Origin: Thereva unica
Taxonomy: Eukaryota > Arthropoda > Insecta > Diptera > Therevidae
Reading direction: 5' to 3'
DNA: 64,000 nucleotides
Assembly (NCBI GenBank): GCA_949987705.1
Contig: OX465282.1
Span: forward strand, 93,360,070 to 93,424,069
A program made the position numbers and the translations under genes. The notes under the pieces are model-generated. The model was given only the letters and a program-made list of their open reading frames with translations, made no database searches and had not been told where the DNA came from. Each line of letters starts with the position of its first letter. The stretch's first letter is position 1. Shown here piece after piece: positions 1-10,153 of this stretch.

Positions 1-530
1 AAGCTCGAATAATTGTTCGGTATGAAAACCTTACAATTGTTTGAAGTGAGGGTTGCACCTCGGGAAATTAATATTTGAGGACTAGGCTCTAATAATTGTT
101 CGGTATGAAAACCTTACAATTGATTGAAGTGAGGGCTGTGCCTCGGGAAAATAATATATTTGAGGACTAGGCTCGAATAATTGTTCGGTATGAAAACCTT
201 ACAATTGATTGAAGTGAGGGCTGTGCCTCGGGAAAATAATATATTTGAGGACTAGGCTCGAATAATTGTTCGGTATGAAAACCTTACAATTGATTGAAGT
301 GAGGGCTGTGCCTCGGGAAAATAATATATTTGAGGACTAGGCTCGAATAATTGTTCGGTATGAAAACCTTACAATTGTTTGAAGTGAGGGCTGTGCCTCG
401 GGAAAATAATATATTTGAGGACTAGGCTCGAATAATTGTTCGGTATGAAAACCTTACAATTGATTGAAGTGAGGGCTGTGCCTCGGGAAAATAATATATT
501 TGAGGACTAGGCTCGAATGTTCGGTAATAA
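1..530. repeat. Tandem repeat array, 85-bp unit
   Basis: About six head-to-tail copies of an 85-bp unit. The landmark ATTGTTCGGTATGAAAACC recurs near 12, 95, 180, 265, 350 and 435, so the spacing is 83 bp once and then 85 bp. Units differ by a few substitutions. The array is cut by the window edge and decays into a diverged relative after 530. No coding frame is supported. It is minisatellite-like; I cannot tell whether it belongs to a larger transposon. Confidence 0.9.
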
Positions 531-880
531 AATGCAAGAACTAGGTTCATATAAAAATAGCTTGGTTTGTAAGACCCTGCTATGGGTGAGGGGCTTGCCT
601 CGAGAAAATTAAATTAATTTTTGAAACTAAACTCAAGAAACATGTCAATAATAAAATGTAAAACTAGGCTCATGTAAAAATAACCTGGCGTGTAAGACCT
701 TGCTATGGGTGAGGGGCTTGCCTCAAGAAATTATAAGTTTTAAGACCAGGCTCGAAATAAAAATAGCTTGGTATGTAAGACCATGCTATAGGTGAGGGAC
801 TTGCCTCGAAAATAATAAATTGAAACACTGGTCTTAAAAATAGAAAGTCACTGAGCACTAGGTTCACACGAATGGTTGAC
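531..880. repeat. Diverged tandem repeats, about 120-bp period
   Basis: Three imperfect units share the phrases TAAGACCNTGCTATGGGTGAGG and CTTGCCTC, near 570, 690 and 775. The wording (aggctcgaa, gtgagggcttgcctcg) resembles the preceding 85-bp array, so the two are probably related repeat generations. Confidence 0.7.
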
Positions 881-959
881 ACTAATATTCTTCGAATGGT
901 TGCATGAGTTTAGGAACTTTACTTCCACTGAAACTTTTAAACAATATGCACTGCACTTA

Positions 960-1110
960 GAAGCACATCCGGCTCGAAGGAAAATATGTTTTTGTATCAA
1001 AAAAACTCAGAAAATAAAGAAATCCGGCTCGAAGGACCATATGTTTTTTTATCAAAAAAACTCAGAAAATAAAGAAATCCGGCTCGAAGGACCATATGTT
1101 TTTTTGTTCA
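960..1110. repeat. Short tandem repeat, about 58-bp period
   Basis: Three copies of a unit containing ATCCGGCTCGAAGGA followed by an A/T-rich stretch, starting near 966, 1020 and 1077. The open frame running through it is made of repeats and is not supported as a gene. Confidence 0.75.
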
Positions 1111-1130
1111 AAGAAAAAAAACTACTTTAA

Positions 1131-1638
1131 AACAAATGAAAATTATTTGACACCATTTGGCCTCTAGTTACAGCACACACTGATAAAAAGGAACAAAGAG
1201 TAAAGTTCACTTTATAATTATAATTCACTTTTATTTGACTAATTCAATTTTAGGTTTTAGATACACAATTCAAAATAACAATATATAATTCATCAATATA
1301 ATTCACTGAATCAATGTCATTAAATTTTTACTTTTAAGAGCTTTGCAGTTATTAAGGAAAATAATAAAATTATAAGAAGGGTTAGTTTATAAGATTGAAT
1401 TAAAGTTTACTGTATTCACTCGATGTGAACATCCACTCAAAAAAATATATATATTATTAATCACCCTCATCAACGATGTTAGCTAAAATAAACAATCCAC
1501 TTAATCACCTCAACAACGATGGAAACTAAAATATCAGATTAATTAAATTCCTCATCCACGTTGATCACTAAAATCACTTCAATTTCAAAGCAGAGAAACA
1601 AGTTAAAATATTATTGTAACGAATCAAGGAAATCGTAA
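1131..1638. other. AT-rich spacer, no feature seen
   Basis: A/T-rich sequence with no recognised coding frame, terminal repeat or RNA. Short near-repeats of the phrase aacgatg...actaaaat occur between 1470 and 1575. Confidence 0.5.
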
Positions 1639-2518
1639 AACTAGTTGGGATGTGGGTTCGACCCTTTCGGTCCACACGATCAACTTCCCAGTATGACGGA
1701 TGTTGAATATTATGATTGGATATTTTAATAAAAATGAACAATAGGCAATGTAGAATATATGCATAATACCGAGAATTTGTCACTAAAATGTCAAACTAAA
1801 TGTGCGCACTTACAAGATTAGGATGACGAAAATGTATATAAAATTGATGTAATAATGTTTTTCGGCACCTCAATGAAGTCGATATAGTTTTTAGTTCGCG
1901 CGGTATCGTGCAGGTATAAAAATCACTTAAGTCATTTAAACCAAAAACCCGCTGGACCGAATATTATACAAATATTTTCAGATTATATTGTCGCTAATAC
2001 GCTTCGAACGGCACCTCAAGTAAGTCAATATCTTTTGTGGTTCGGGCCATATCGTGTAGGTACAAAAATCACTTACGACGCTTAAACAAAAAAACGGCTC
2101 GACCGAATTTTATGAAAATCTTTTCAGATCATATTTTGGTTAATACTCTTCGAACGGCACCTCAACTTAGTCGATATCTTTTATAGTTCGCGCGATATCG
2201 TGCAGGTACAAAAATCACTTAAGTCATTTAAACCAAAAAACCGCTGGACCGAATATTATAAAAATCTCTTCAAATAATATTGTCACTAATACGCTTCGAA
2301 CGGCACCTCAAGTAAGTCAGTATCTTTCGTGGTTCGGGCGATATCGTGCAGGTACAAAAATCACTTACGTCGCTCAAACAAAAAAACGGCTGGACCGAAT
2401 TTCATGAAATTCTTTTCAGATCATATTTCGGTTAATACGCTTCGAACAACACCTCAACGAAGTCGATATCAGTTTTGGTTCGGGCGATATCGTGCAGGAA
2501 AAAATGACCACATCCGTA

Positions 2519-2550
<32 letters not shown>

Positions 2551-2672
2551 TACTTCCTCCCAATTTTTTGCTTAAAATGCTCCTGGGGCCTTGAAAGATG
2601 AAAATACGTTGAAATTTTCGATTTCGATTTTCGGACCGATTACAATAACTTCCTATACTGGGAAGTTAAAAA
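1639..2672 (+). mobile_element. Repeat family copy with AACTTCCCAGTAT ends and internal tandem units
   Basis: This segment recurs in inverted orientation at 42727-43629, so it is a mobile or dispersed repeat. Near its edges it carries AACTTCCCAGTAT (about 1683) and the inverse ATACTGGGAAGTT (about 2655). The interior has about five imperfect units of 140-149 bp, each with ATCGTGCAGGTACAAAAATCA and TTCGAACGGCACCTCAA, followed by a CA microsatellite near 2521-2550. Both copies share about 44 bp outside the left inverted motif. I cannot assign a superfamily, and no protein is encoded. Confidence 0.75.
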
Positions 2673-2853
2673 ATCGTTCACCATATCAAATATTATTTAT
2701 TTAAAGAATAAAAGGAAAATTATGAAATATGAATATTGTATTGTGGTAATTAAGTACTCACCTGACCTTGAAAGTTGGCCTTGAATTTTAATTTGGTTGC
2801 GGACAAAGGGATTGTTAAAATCAAGGTCAAGGGAAAGAGGAATTAGAAATTAC

Positions 2854-3157
2854 TGTTCATAGTCTGTTCCCATGAACAAGGAAAAGGAATGTTGTTAATA
2901 TTAATTCTCGGTCTATTCCCGAGAATTAAGGAAAAAATTAGTAATAATAGTAGTTCTCGGTCTATTCCCGAGAACTAAGGAAGATTAGTAAATAGTTGTA
3001 GTTCTCGGTCTGTTCCCGAGAACTAAGGAAGATTAGTAATAGTTCTCGGTCTATTCCCGAGAACTAAGAGAAAAAATATTAGTAATAGTAGTTCTCGGTC
3101 TATTCCCGAGAACTAAGGAAAAATTTAGGAATAGTTCTTGGTCTATTCCCAAGAACT
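2854..3157. repeat. Tandem array of seven hairpin units with covarying stems
   Basis: Seven short inverted repeats lie about 30-50 bp apart: 2854-2878, 2901-2929, 2951-2977, 2999-3025, 3040-3066, 3089-3115 and 3133-3157. All have a 7-nt loop of the form TCTRTTC. The common stem is GTTCTCGG/CCGAGAAC. Unit 1 has A-T and T-A pairs where the others have T-A and C-G. Unit 2 has A-T in place of the outer G-C. Unit 7 has T-A in place of C-G. Each change is matched on the other strand of the stem. Function is unknown. Confidence 0.9.
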
Positions 3158-3764
3158 TTAAAATGGAGGAAGGAAATATAAAATTGAGGCCAACTTACCC
3201 TCGAGGCGCTCGGTATCCAAAGAGAGGAAGATTCATGGGTGCAACGATTTTTGTTAACTCACTTGAATTCGATTCAAGTGGGGATAGAAATATATAACGG
3301 GATGACTGAAGTGATTTTTGTTTGAATAATGCAAGTGGGAATGAAAATTTTAATTGTGCATGTGTTGAGGTGAGAAGTGTTACCAGAGTATATTTATTCG
3401 AGTGAATGTATGAATTTTTGAGTGAATGTTCTTAAGAAAAAATTTGGGTTCTTAAAGTTAAATTAGTATTAATGATAATGATGTTAAATGATGCTACTCA
3501 ATGTCCATGTGATCCAAAGATGATGTAAATTGTTGATAAGTTCTTGATGTTCCCTTGTTAGAGCTGAATGACCGTGATTGTTGCTACATATGTAATTGCC
3601 CAGGAGTGTATGTAATTGCATCTGGTTTCCTAATGCGGCTTTATTTTTCTGAAATAAAAAGTATTAACGTGCCCTAAGGTGATATGGTGAACGAAGAAGG
3701 AAAAGAAAACATGAAAGATAAACTAGGGAGATTTATATTATGTTGTGAAGAATTGAACAGCGAC
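3158..3764. other. Spacer, no feature seen
   Basis: Mixed-composition spacer with no supported coding frame, terminal repeat or RNA. Confidence 0.4.
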
Positions 3765-3960
3765 AAAGTTAGTGCGGCGGCAGATGGCAAGGCAAGTGAG
3801 ACAAGTCTGTTAAGAGTCGGTGGACCCCCAGAGACTTATCCCAAACGTTGATAGAGGGATTACGAGGGAGTATGAGAAAGTGAGTTATGACCTCGCGCAG
3901 GTCTTGAGAAGAAATGGAGGATATAGACGATAGCTCAGCGCTGTGACTGGTATGACGAAG
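3765..3960 (+). pseudogene. R1-type LINE fragment, C-terminal end of ORF2
   Basis: Translation of 3860-3935 gives a segment reading REYEKVSYDLAQVL followed by a stop. This matches the R1-clade ORF2 C-terminus pattern (basic residue, H/Y, E, V, Y-x-L-x-Q). The preceding DNA (agtctgttaagagtcggtgg, acttatcccaaacg) is homologous to 8118-8165, a second copy of the same LINE. It is truncated and frame-broken. The family call rests on this short motif and the paralogue. Confidence 0.55.
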
Positions 3961-4008
3961 TATCCAGGGTAATGAAAAGAGCGTTTTCTTGTGTGAAATT
4001 CGGCGAAT

Positions 4009-4419
4009 GTGTTCCGGAACCAGAGGTATTCTTCATGTCACACGCTCATTTATCCTCAAATTCCGGGTTGGTGTTTTACCCATCCGGAATTTTTCGGGTG
4101 GTACTGCTACCCACCGTACCCACATTATCCGCCGGCTATGTACATAAGAAAATACTGGATCGTCAATTGTTACTTGAAGTCACCCACTATTTCTCAGATC
4201 TCTTTTGGCAAAGTGCTCAACAACTCCAGTTCGATGGCAAACGACTTTCTTCGCGCAGCTGTTTTTGTTGAAATTGAACTCATTGAACTCATTATAGGTT
4301 GGGACCGCAAGAATAGTGTCGAATTCAATGATTTCAAAACAAAGTATCAAGTTGTATTCAACAAAACGTGGAACACCTCTCCATCCGTGTCAGTGGATGG
4401 CGTTAGTTCAGCACATTAG
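4009..4419 (+). CDS. Unrecognised 136-codon open frame, probably not a gene
   Basis: An open frame from an ATG, in a window where another + frame (3972-4271) is also open. The translation has an aromatic, Pro-rich stretch near residues 23-45 and no motif I recognise. It lies between LINE fragments on both strands, so it is most likely part of an unidentified transposon or a chance frame. No splice signals or codon pattern favour a host gene. Confidence 0.15.
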   Translation: MFRNQRYSSCHTLIYPQIPGWCFTHPEFFGWYCYPPYPHYPPAMYIRKYWIVNCYLKSPTISQISFGKVLNNSSSMANDFLRAAVFVEIELIELIIGWDRKNSVEFNDFKTKYQVVFNKTWNTSPSVSVDGVSSAH

Positions 4420-4449
4420 TCAAGCTGCGTGACATTAGCCAAAGTCTTG

Positions 4450-4870
4450 CAATGACATAACCCCCTGACATGTATGTAATGGTAGGTAGGTGAAGGGCTG
4501 CCTCCAGTACTACCGATGGCCCAATTAGCGTTTTGAGCGCCATTTTGTTGGCACAATTTATGAACCTTGATTAAGGAATGGTTGTTTGTTCGGGTGTGAC
4601 GGATGCTTAAAGGGATCCTGTGAAATTTAAGAAGCTTAACAGTGATCTGACCTCCAGTATGGAATGTAACTGCCGGCTAAAGCCGGGCACTTACATAAAA
4701 AGTGAACAAGTGTTTCTCTCTAGTTCGTCTTCCCACAGCTGTTACAACAGACGTTAAACGTAATGCCTAACTTGGCAGCATGGTCTCCTATGGCCCAATG
4801 TCCCGTGATGATTGCTGTGATTCTGGCAATATCTATCTCATCGGGGTCTGTTTAAGAGGCCCATTGTTAT
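4450..4870 (-). pseudogene. LINE fragment, RNase H end plus zinc-knuckle region (Jockey/LOA-like)
   Basis: The reverse strand of 4690-4855 reads a segment with TGHWAIGDHAAKLGI followed by CCNSCG, then a stop. In Jockey/LOA/I-type LINEs the end of the RNase H domain has this TGH-x5-H-x2-LG wording followed by a Cys-rich C-x2-C tail. The sequence down to about 4460 looks like the tail of the same ORF and its 3' flank. It lies opposite in orientation to the R1-type debris on both sides. The exact clade is inferred. Confidence 0.5.
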
Positions 4871-4949
4871 AAGTCGGCCAAGTTGCCCTAGATATAGTGC
4901 ATGTCTCCAGTGTTCTCCACTTTTGGCTGGCTAAAAGGTGGTAGTAAAA

Positions 4950-5189
4950 ATATAATTTTTGAGTCCACCAATAAGGTTCAAGTTATGGGAACAGATCAGG
5001 TACCAGGAAATTATGATGGACTGGAGGCTTAATTTTAAAGCACACTTGGAGGGCATCCGCTATTTGTGCAGCATTTCCAAGAATGCTTTCCAAGGTGGGG
5101 CAGCAATATTTAACAGGAAGGCCAACAGCAGAAAATGGATGACCACATACAGACTAAACCCACTCCGTGAGTGCTACGCGTATAGGACC
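4950..5189 (+). pseudogene. R1-type LINE fragment, reverse transcriptase C-terminal part
   Basis: The + strand translates to phrases such as WRLNFKAHLEG and, further on, RKWMTTYRLNPLRECYAYRTV. These match the thumb and post-RT region of R1-type ORF2, where an LxFxxHL motif is followed by an ALRxCxAYRTVS motif. A paralogous copy lies at 45505-45768. The fragment stops where a MITE is inserted at 5190. The next shared LINE sequence resumes beyond a palindromic element at 7936. Confidence 0.65.
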
Positions 5190-5575
5190 GTGTAAGGGAG
5201 AACCATAGTGATCCAAGCGACATTTGCATCTTTTTGAGATAATGATGCAAACGCGTTTTTACTTATTGTTAAAAAATAAATGATTTGTTATGGTTATATT
5301 TGCAATGAAGTGATGCCTAGTGAACTAGAATAAATAAGAAAAATTGTTTTATTCAAATATATTTATTGAAAAAAAAAAGAAAATAGGGTTTTGGAAAAAA
5401 TATAAAAATATAAGCTTAAGGCTAAAGTGGCAGATTGAGATTGTATGGGAATGAGACGATATTAATGTCCTTGGATTAGTATGGCATGAAAGATTTTATT
5501 TTTTTCTGTGCATTCCATTCAAAAAGTAAATATTGACAAAAATGTCGCTTGGATCACTATGGTTCTCCCTTACAC
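5190..5575. mobile_element. MITE with 36-bp perfect terminal inverted repeats
   Basis: The 386-bp element has perfect 36-bp inverted ends beginning GTGTAAGGGAGAACCATAG. The interior is AT-rich with no coding frame. It is inserted in the R1-type LINE remnant. If the ends are taken as AGGGAG...CTCCCT the flanks are TA on both sides, which would suit a Tc1/mariner-type element, but the outer GTG/CAC bases are also inverted, so the true boundary is ambiguous. Confidence 0.8.
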
Positions 5576-5757
5576 CTAACGATAAGGCGTGAGTAATATA
5601 GGGTGCGCCAAAACAATTGGAAATTTTATACGAAGGCGGGGAAATGACAATTCCATACACATTAACATTTCATGTTTGGATTGTGCATTGATTTTTGCTC
5701 GTGAATTGTGATTTCCCCTTTAGAAATTCATTTACGGGCAACGACACTCTATCATAG

Positions 5758-7935
5758 TAGTCCGGGAGGCAGCGTTGCATTTTGGCGGCTCATTTCTTCC
5801 CACTTGATTTTTTTGCAATAGATAGTTTAGATAAGACTAATAACAGAAACAACCGTCAGACGCCAGTATCGTGGTGGGGGTGGTCGTGGGAAAATGTGAA
5901 AGTGGTAAAAAAAAAAATTCGTCGGCTTATTTCTTACCACTTGAGCATTTGCACAGCTATTGTTTAAGTGATAATAAAAATTATAAAAAAAGTCAGCTGC
6001 GTACCTAGTGGGGGATTATACGTCAGTCGCTTGTATAAACCTGTCAAAAAAACACATTTTATAAAATCATTTCAAATTCAATGAAACTTATACATAAAAT
6101 TTCTTTTATAATTAGAAGAATAAAAAGCACAATCAGCTGTATGCACAATCGGGGTAACACCGTCAGCTGTCAGATAATAAGTGCTGATTGGGTTTTTAAC
6201 GTTAGCATTTTATAATGTATTCAAAAAAGAAACTGACTATCTTCACAACGTTATGCCAGCAGCTATCGACAATTTTTTATGAATATAATCTGTAAACACA
6301 TTATTTCAAAATATTTCTTGCCGCTGGAAAACAGCTTGGCTACAGTATGATGGATTAAATCCATTTTTTTGTATTGTGAGCATGGTTTTACTAAAAATGA
6401 CCTAGCTGACTATCTTTCCCCCGTTATGTTGACAGCTGACGGCCAGTTTTTGTTAATATAATCTGTAGACTCATTATTGCAAAAGGTTTCATGCGTCTAG
6501 AAAACAGCTTGGCTAAGATATGATGGATTAAATCCATTTTTTTGTATTGTGAGCATGGTTTTACTAAAAAAATTAAACCTAGCTGACTATCTTTCCCCCG
6601 TTATGTTGACAGCTGACAGCCAGTTTTTGTTAATATAATCTGTAGACTCATTATTGCAGAAGGTTAGATGCGTCTAGAAAACAGCTTGGCTAAGATATGA
6701 TGGATTAAATCCATTTTTTTGTATTGTGAGCATGGTTTTACTAAAAATGACCTAGCTGACTATCTTTCCCCCGTTATGTTGACAGCTGACGGCCAGTTTT
6801 TGTTAATATAATCTGTAGACTCATTATTGCAAAAGGTTTCATGCGTCTAGAAAACAGCTTGGCTAAGATATGATGGATTAAATCCATTTTTTTGTATTGT
6901 GAGCATGGTTTTACTAAAAAAATTGACCTAGCTGACTATCTTTCCCCCGTTATGTTGACAGCTGACAGCCAGTTTTTGTTAATATAATCTGTAGACTCAT
7001 TATTGCAGAAGGTTTCATGCGTCTAGAAAACAGCTTGGCTAAGATATGATGGATTAAATCCATTTTTTTGTATTGTGAGCATGGTTTTACTAAAAATGAC
7101 CTAGCTGACTATCTTTCCCCCGTTATGTTGACAGCTGACGGCCAGTTTTTGTTAACATAATCTGTAGACTCATTATTGCAAAAGGTTTCATGCGTCTAGA
7201 AAACAGCCTTATGCAATAATGAGTCTACAGATTATATTAACAAAAACTGGCCGTCAGCTGTCAACATAACGGGGGAAAGATAGTCAGCTAGGTCATTTTT
7301 AGTAAAACCATGCTCACAATACAAAAAAATGGATTTAATCCATCATACTGTAGCCAAGCTGTTTTCCAGCGGCAAGAAATATTTTGAAATAATGTGTTTA
7401 CAGATTATATTCACAAAAAATTGTCGATAGCTGCTGGCATAACGTTGTGAAGATAGTCAGTTTCTTTTTTGAATACATTATAAAATGCTAACGTTAAAAA
7501 CCCAATCAGCACTTATTATCTGACAGCTGACGGTGTTACCCCCATTGTGCATACAGGTGATTGTGCTTTTTATTCTTCTAATTATAAAAGAAATTTTATG
7601 TATAAGTTTCATTGAATTTGAAATGATTTTATAAAATGTGTTTTTTTGACAGGTTTATACAAGCGACTGACGTATAATCCCCCACTAGGTACGCAGCTGA
7701 CTTTTTTTATAATTTTTATTATCACTTAAACAATAGCTGTGCAAATGCTCAAGTGGTAAGAAATAAGCCGACGAATTTTTTTTTTTACCACTTTCACATT
7801 TTCCCACGACCACCCCCACCACGATACTGGCGTCTGACGGTTGTTTCTGTTATTAGTCTTATCTAAACTATCTATTGCAAAAAAATCAAGTGGGAAGAAA
7901 TGAGCCGCCAAAATGCAACGCTGCCTCCCGGACTA
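5758..7935. mobile_element. Palindromic foldback element, TIR TAGTCCGGGAGGCAGCG, 3-bp target duplication TAG
   Basis: The left arm (5758 to about 6480) and right arm (about 7206-7935) are reverse complements, about 725 bp each, with a few differences. The ends read TAGTCCGGGAGG and CCTCCCGGACTA and are flanked by TAG on both sides (5755-5757, 7936-7938). A related LINE copy at 46236 reads straight through (cccatagcatctg), which confirms the insertion. Between the arms sit about five copies of a 173-177 bp unit, matching the inner arm end and expanded only on the left side. The two identical 61-residue frames at its ends are arm copies, not genes. Confidence 0.88.
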
Positions 7936-8340
7936 TAGCATCTGACCACGACAAGAGTGACAGTGAGACTGATTGAATTGTGATTGAGAATATAAACGAG
8001 CGAGTGATTTGGATTTTTAAACGAACGGAGCGGAGTTGTGCACTTTTCCTTTCGAATCTAATCCAGATATTGTTACAGGGGAACCAAATACAGTCCGTAA
8101 CAGAATGGAAAGAGAGGTTGGATGAGTCTGTTAACGATCGGTGGACACATAAACTTATCCCAAACATGGGAAGATTGGTTACGAGAGAACGTTTTGACGT
8201 GAGTTACGATCTCATGCAGTTTTTGAATGGAAATTTGGAAATGAAAGATATAGTAAACACCTGCATTAGTTCTATACAAGATCTGGAGGACGTCTTCTTT
8301 TATTATGTGATATTAGGCGAATATAAGGCTGTGCTATAGC
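7936..8340 (+). pseudogene. R1-type LINE fragment, ORF2 C-terminal end
   Basis: From about 8073 the + strand encodes VTGEPNTVRNRMERE in one frame and, from the same DNA, a segment with DRWTHKLIPNM and a later VSYDLMQFL. The RWTxxLIP...YxLxQFL series is characteristic of the R1-clade ORF2 C-terminus. DNA from 7939 to about 8060 matches 46245-46370, the other LINE copy. The fragment continues the LINE interrupted by the palindromic element at 5758-7935 and lies in the same orientation. Confidence 0.65.
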
Positions 8341-8920
8341 CAATAGCTGAGGCGCCACTATCACCGAAAAACATCTTAGGAGACATGATCAGAGAGCCAT
8401 TTTATGCTCCGTCCTCGTACCCAGGGCTCTTACATTAAGGCGACATCCAGATTTTCCTAAATGAGGAAAATCTGAAGGTTGTTTGTTGCTATTTTAGAGT
8501 TTTGGAGTTTGATCTGAAAGATTTCAAGCATTTTCCGATGCCCCTGAGCACTGTCCTCTAAACCAGAACCCTCCACCAGTTCATCCACATTCGGAGATTC
8601 CTCTTCTGTAGAAGGGCTTTTAAATATTTTCAGTTTGCTATATCGGATGCCAAACCTTTATCAGTTTTCATTCTTTTAGAATACCTCGAGGGACTCCTCG
8701 TTGATAAGGAGAAAGAATGCACTGCTAATTTTCAGCGGTTCCTGTGCTTTGATGACCACCCAGTCATCTATAGAAATCATCTGATTTTGTGCCTGGAGAC
8801 CACAAGTGGAGTGGATAAACTTTCCAGGTTCCAGATTTAACAATAATTTGATTTGGTGGCCAGATGTGAGCTCTAGGTCTCCTCAGGATATCCGCAGTTG
8901 GGATTAGCTTGGGCCTCATT
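8341..8920. other. Unassigned sequence with one strong palindrome
   Basis: No recognised coding frame. Positions 8447-8473 form an 11-bp perfect stem, CAGATTTTCCT/AGGAAAATCTG, with a 5-nt loop. The rest resembles transposon debris but has no diagnostic motif. Confidence 0.4.
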
Positions 8921-9335
8921 CATTGGGATTCATGTCGTTGAGGACTTCATCCTGCCGTCCATCAGCAAGCAGTGTTCTCACATTCCATGATCCGATTCGT
9001 GTCCTGGTTCAAAAAGCAAAGTTCGTCGTCGTTTTGCCCATCCGGTTCCGAGGCATTGTTTGCGGACTCGTAGAAATGGTGTTTTTTATGGAAGCGGGTT
9101 GCTAACTCTCAGCCCAACCGACTTAAAAACTCTGTTTTGCCGCGCAGGGAACTCGCAATTCGCCCTTTACCCGTTAGCTCCTTCTGAAGAAGTACCCCAG
9201 GGGGCTCGCGGGGAGGTGGGATTCGGACTTGCCAACAGGACTGCTAGGTGTTCGTCTGTAGTAACTCCTCTACTTTCCGAGACCTTTGTTAGCCATTCGC
9301 CGCCATTAATTGTTAATAACAAAATACTAATTTAA
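8921..9335 (-). pseudogene. LINE 5' fragment, start of the APE-type endonuclease
   Basis: The reverse strand around 9005-8930 reads RIGSWNVRTLLADGR, the classic first motif of LINE apurinic endonucleases (xxWNVRTL). It ends in a stop after about 15 more codons, so it is truncated. A better-preserved relative of this first motif lies at 46560-47200 on the same strand. RTE or CR1-type origin is inferred from wording only. Confidence 0.5.
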
Positions 9336-10153
9336 AACACTTTCTACAAAGATCTCTGCATTACCTTTAAAATGATAACTTATTCATCGTATCGTAAGCG
9401 GAGTTATAGCAATTTGAAAAAAGTGTATAATCGGCGAGTCACGTAATTTTTATCCCCCCCCCCTTATCTTTGAAAATATTGGCTGAAAAAAAAAAGAAAA
9501 AATATGGGTCCGCTTATTTTGTATAGGGACTTCGTAAAAAATTTGAAGCAAATCAAAAATGTTGATTAATAAAAGTGTTCGATTTGTAAAAGAATGCCCC
9601 ATATCTGAAACTGCGCCCCCGTCCAAAAGCGCCCGGTGTGAGTGAAACATTTGCACCTATGAAAGCACCGTCACATATATTCCCCGACTCGTACAAATAA
9701 AAGAAAACGGGCTTTACGTTATCCTGGATACCTGTGTATTTTGGACACCGCTATAGAAGTATTTTCTATATCATCCATGTCCATATCCAGTTGTCATTAT
9801 AATGACATCGTGTAAACACTGCGTTTAAAGGATATCATTGACGACTTTTATTACACGAATTTTTTGCTATTTTTTATGACAGAAATAATGACAAATTATG
9901 ATACGAAATATGGCAAATAATGACATTAAAAATTACCAGTGTGTCATTCGTGTAAACTCACCATTAGTGTTACTTTGATTACAAACAATTATGCCATCCT
10001 TTTTTGTGTTTTTTTTCTGAAGTCGAAAAGAAAGAAAGAATTTATTATTTACTATTTAAATAATAAATGTGTATCACTATAAAAACAGAGCAGTCGGGGT
10101 TTCACTAATGAAAATGTACAAATCCTTTGCTGATAAGGTGGTTTATCGCGGAA
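9336..10153. other. AT-rich spacer, no gene seen
   Basis: Contains a run of ten C's near 9462 and several repeats of the phrase aatgaca(c/t)/tgtcatt between 9795 and 9955. No supported coding frame, splice pattern or terminal repeat. Confidence 0.4.

Noticed and set aside
1..530. CRISPR-like array at the window start
   Set aside because: The 85-bp units are contiguous with no unique spacers; ordinary tandem repeat.
5782..7911. Two identical 61-codon frames in opposite orientation
   Set aside because: They are the two arms of a palindromic element.
7980..8339. 119-codon frame as a host gene
   Set aside because: Its end matches the R1-type LINE C-terminus and a second LINE copy exists at 46225-46512.
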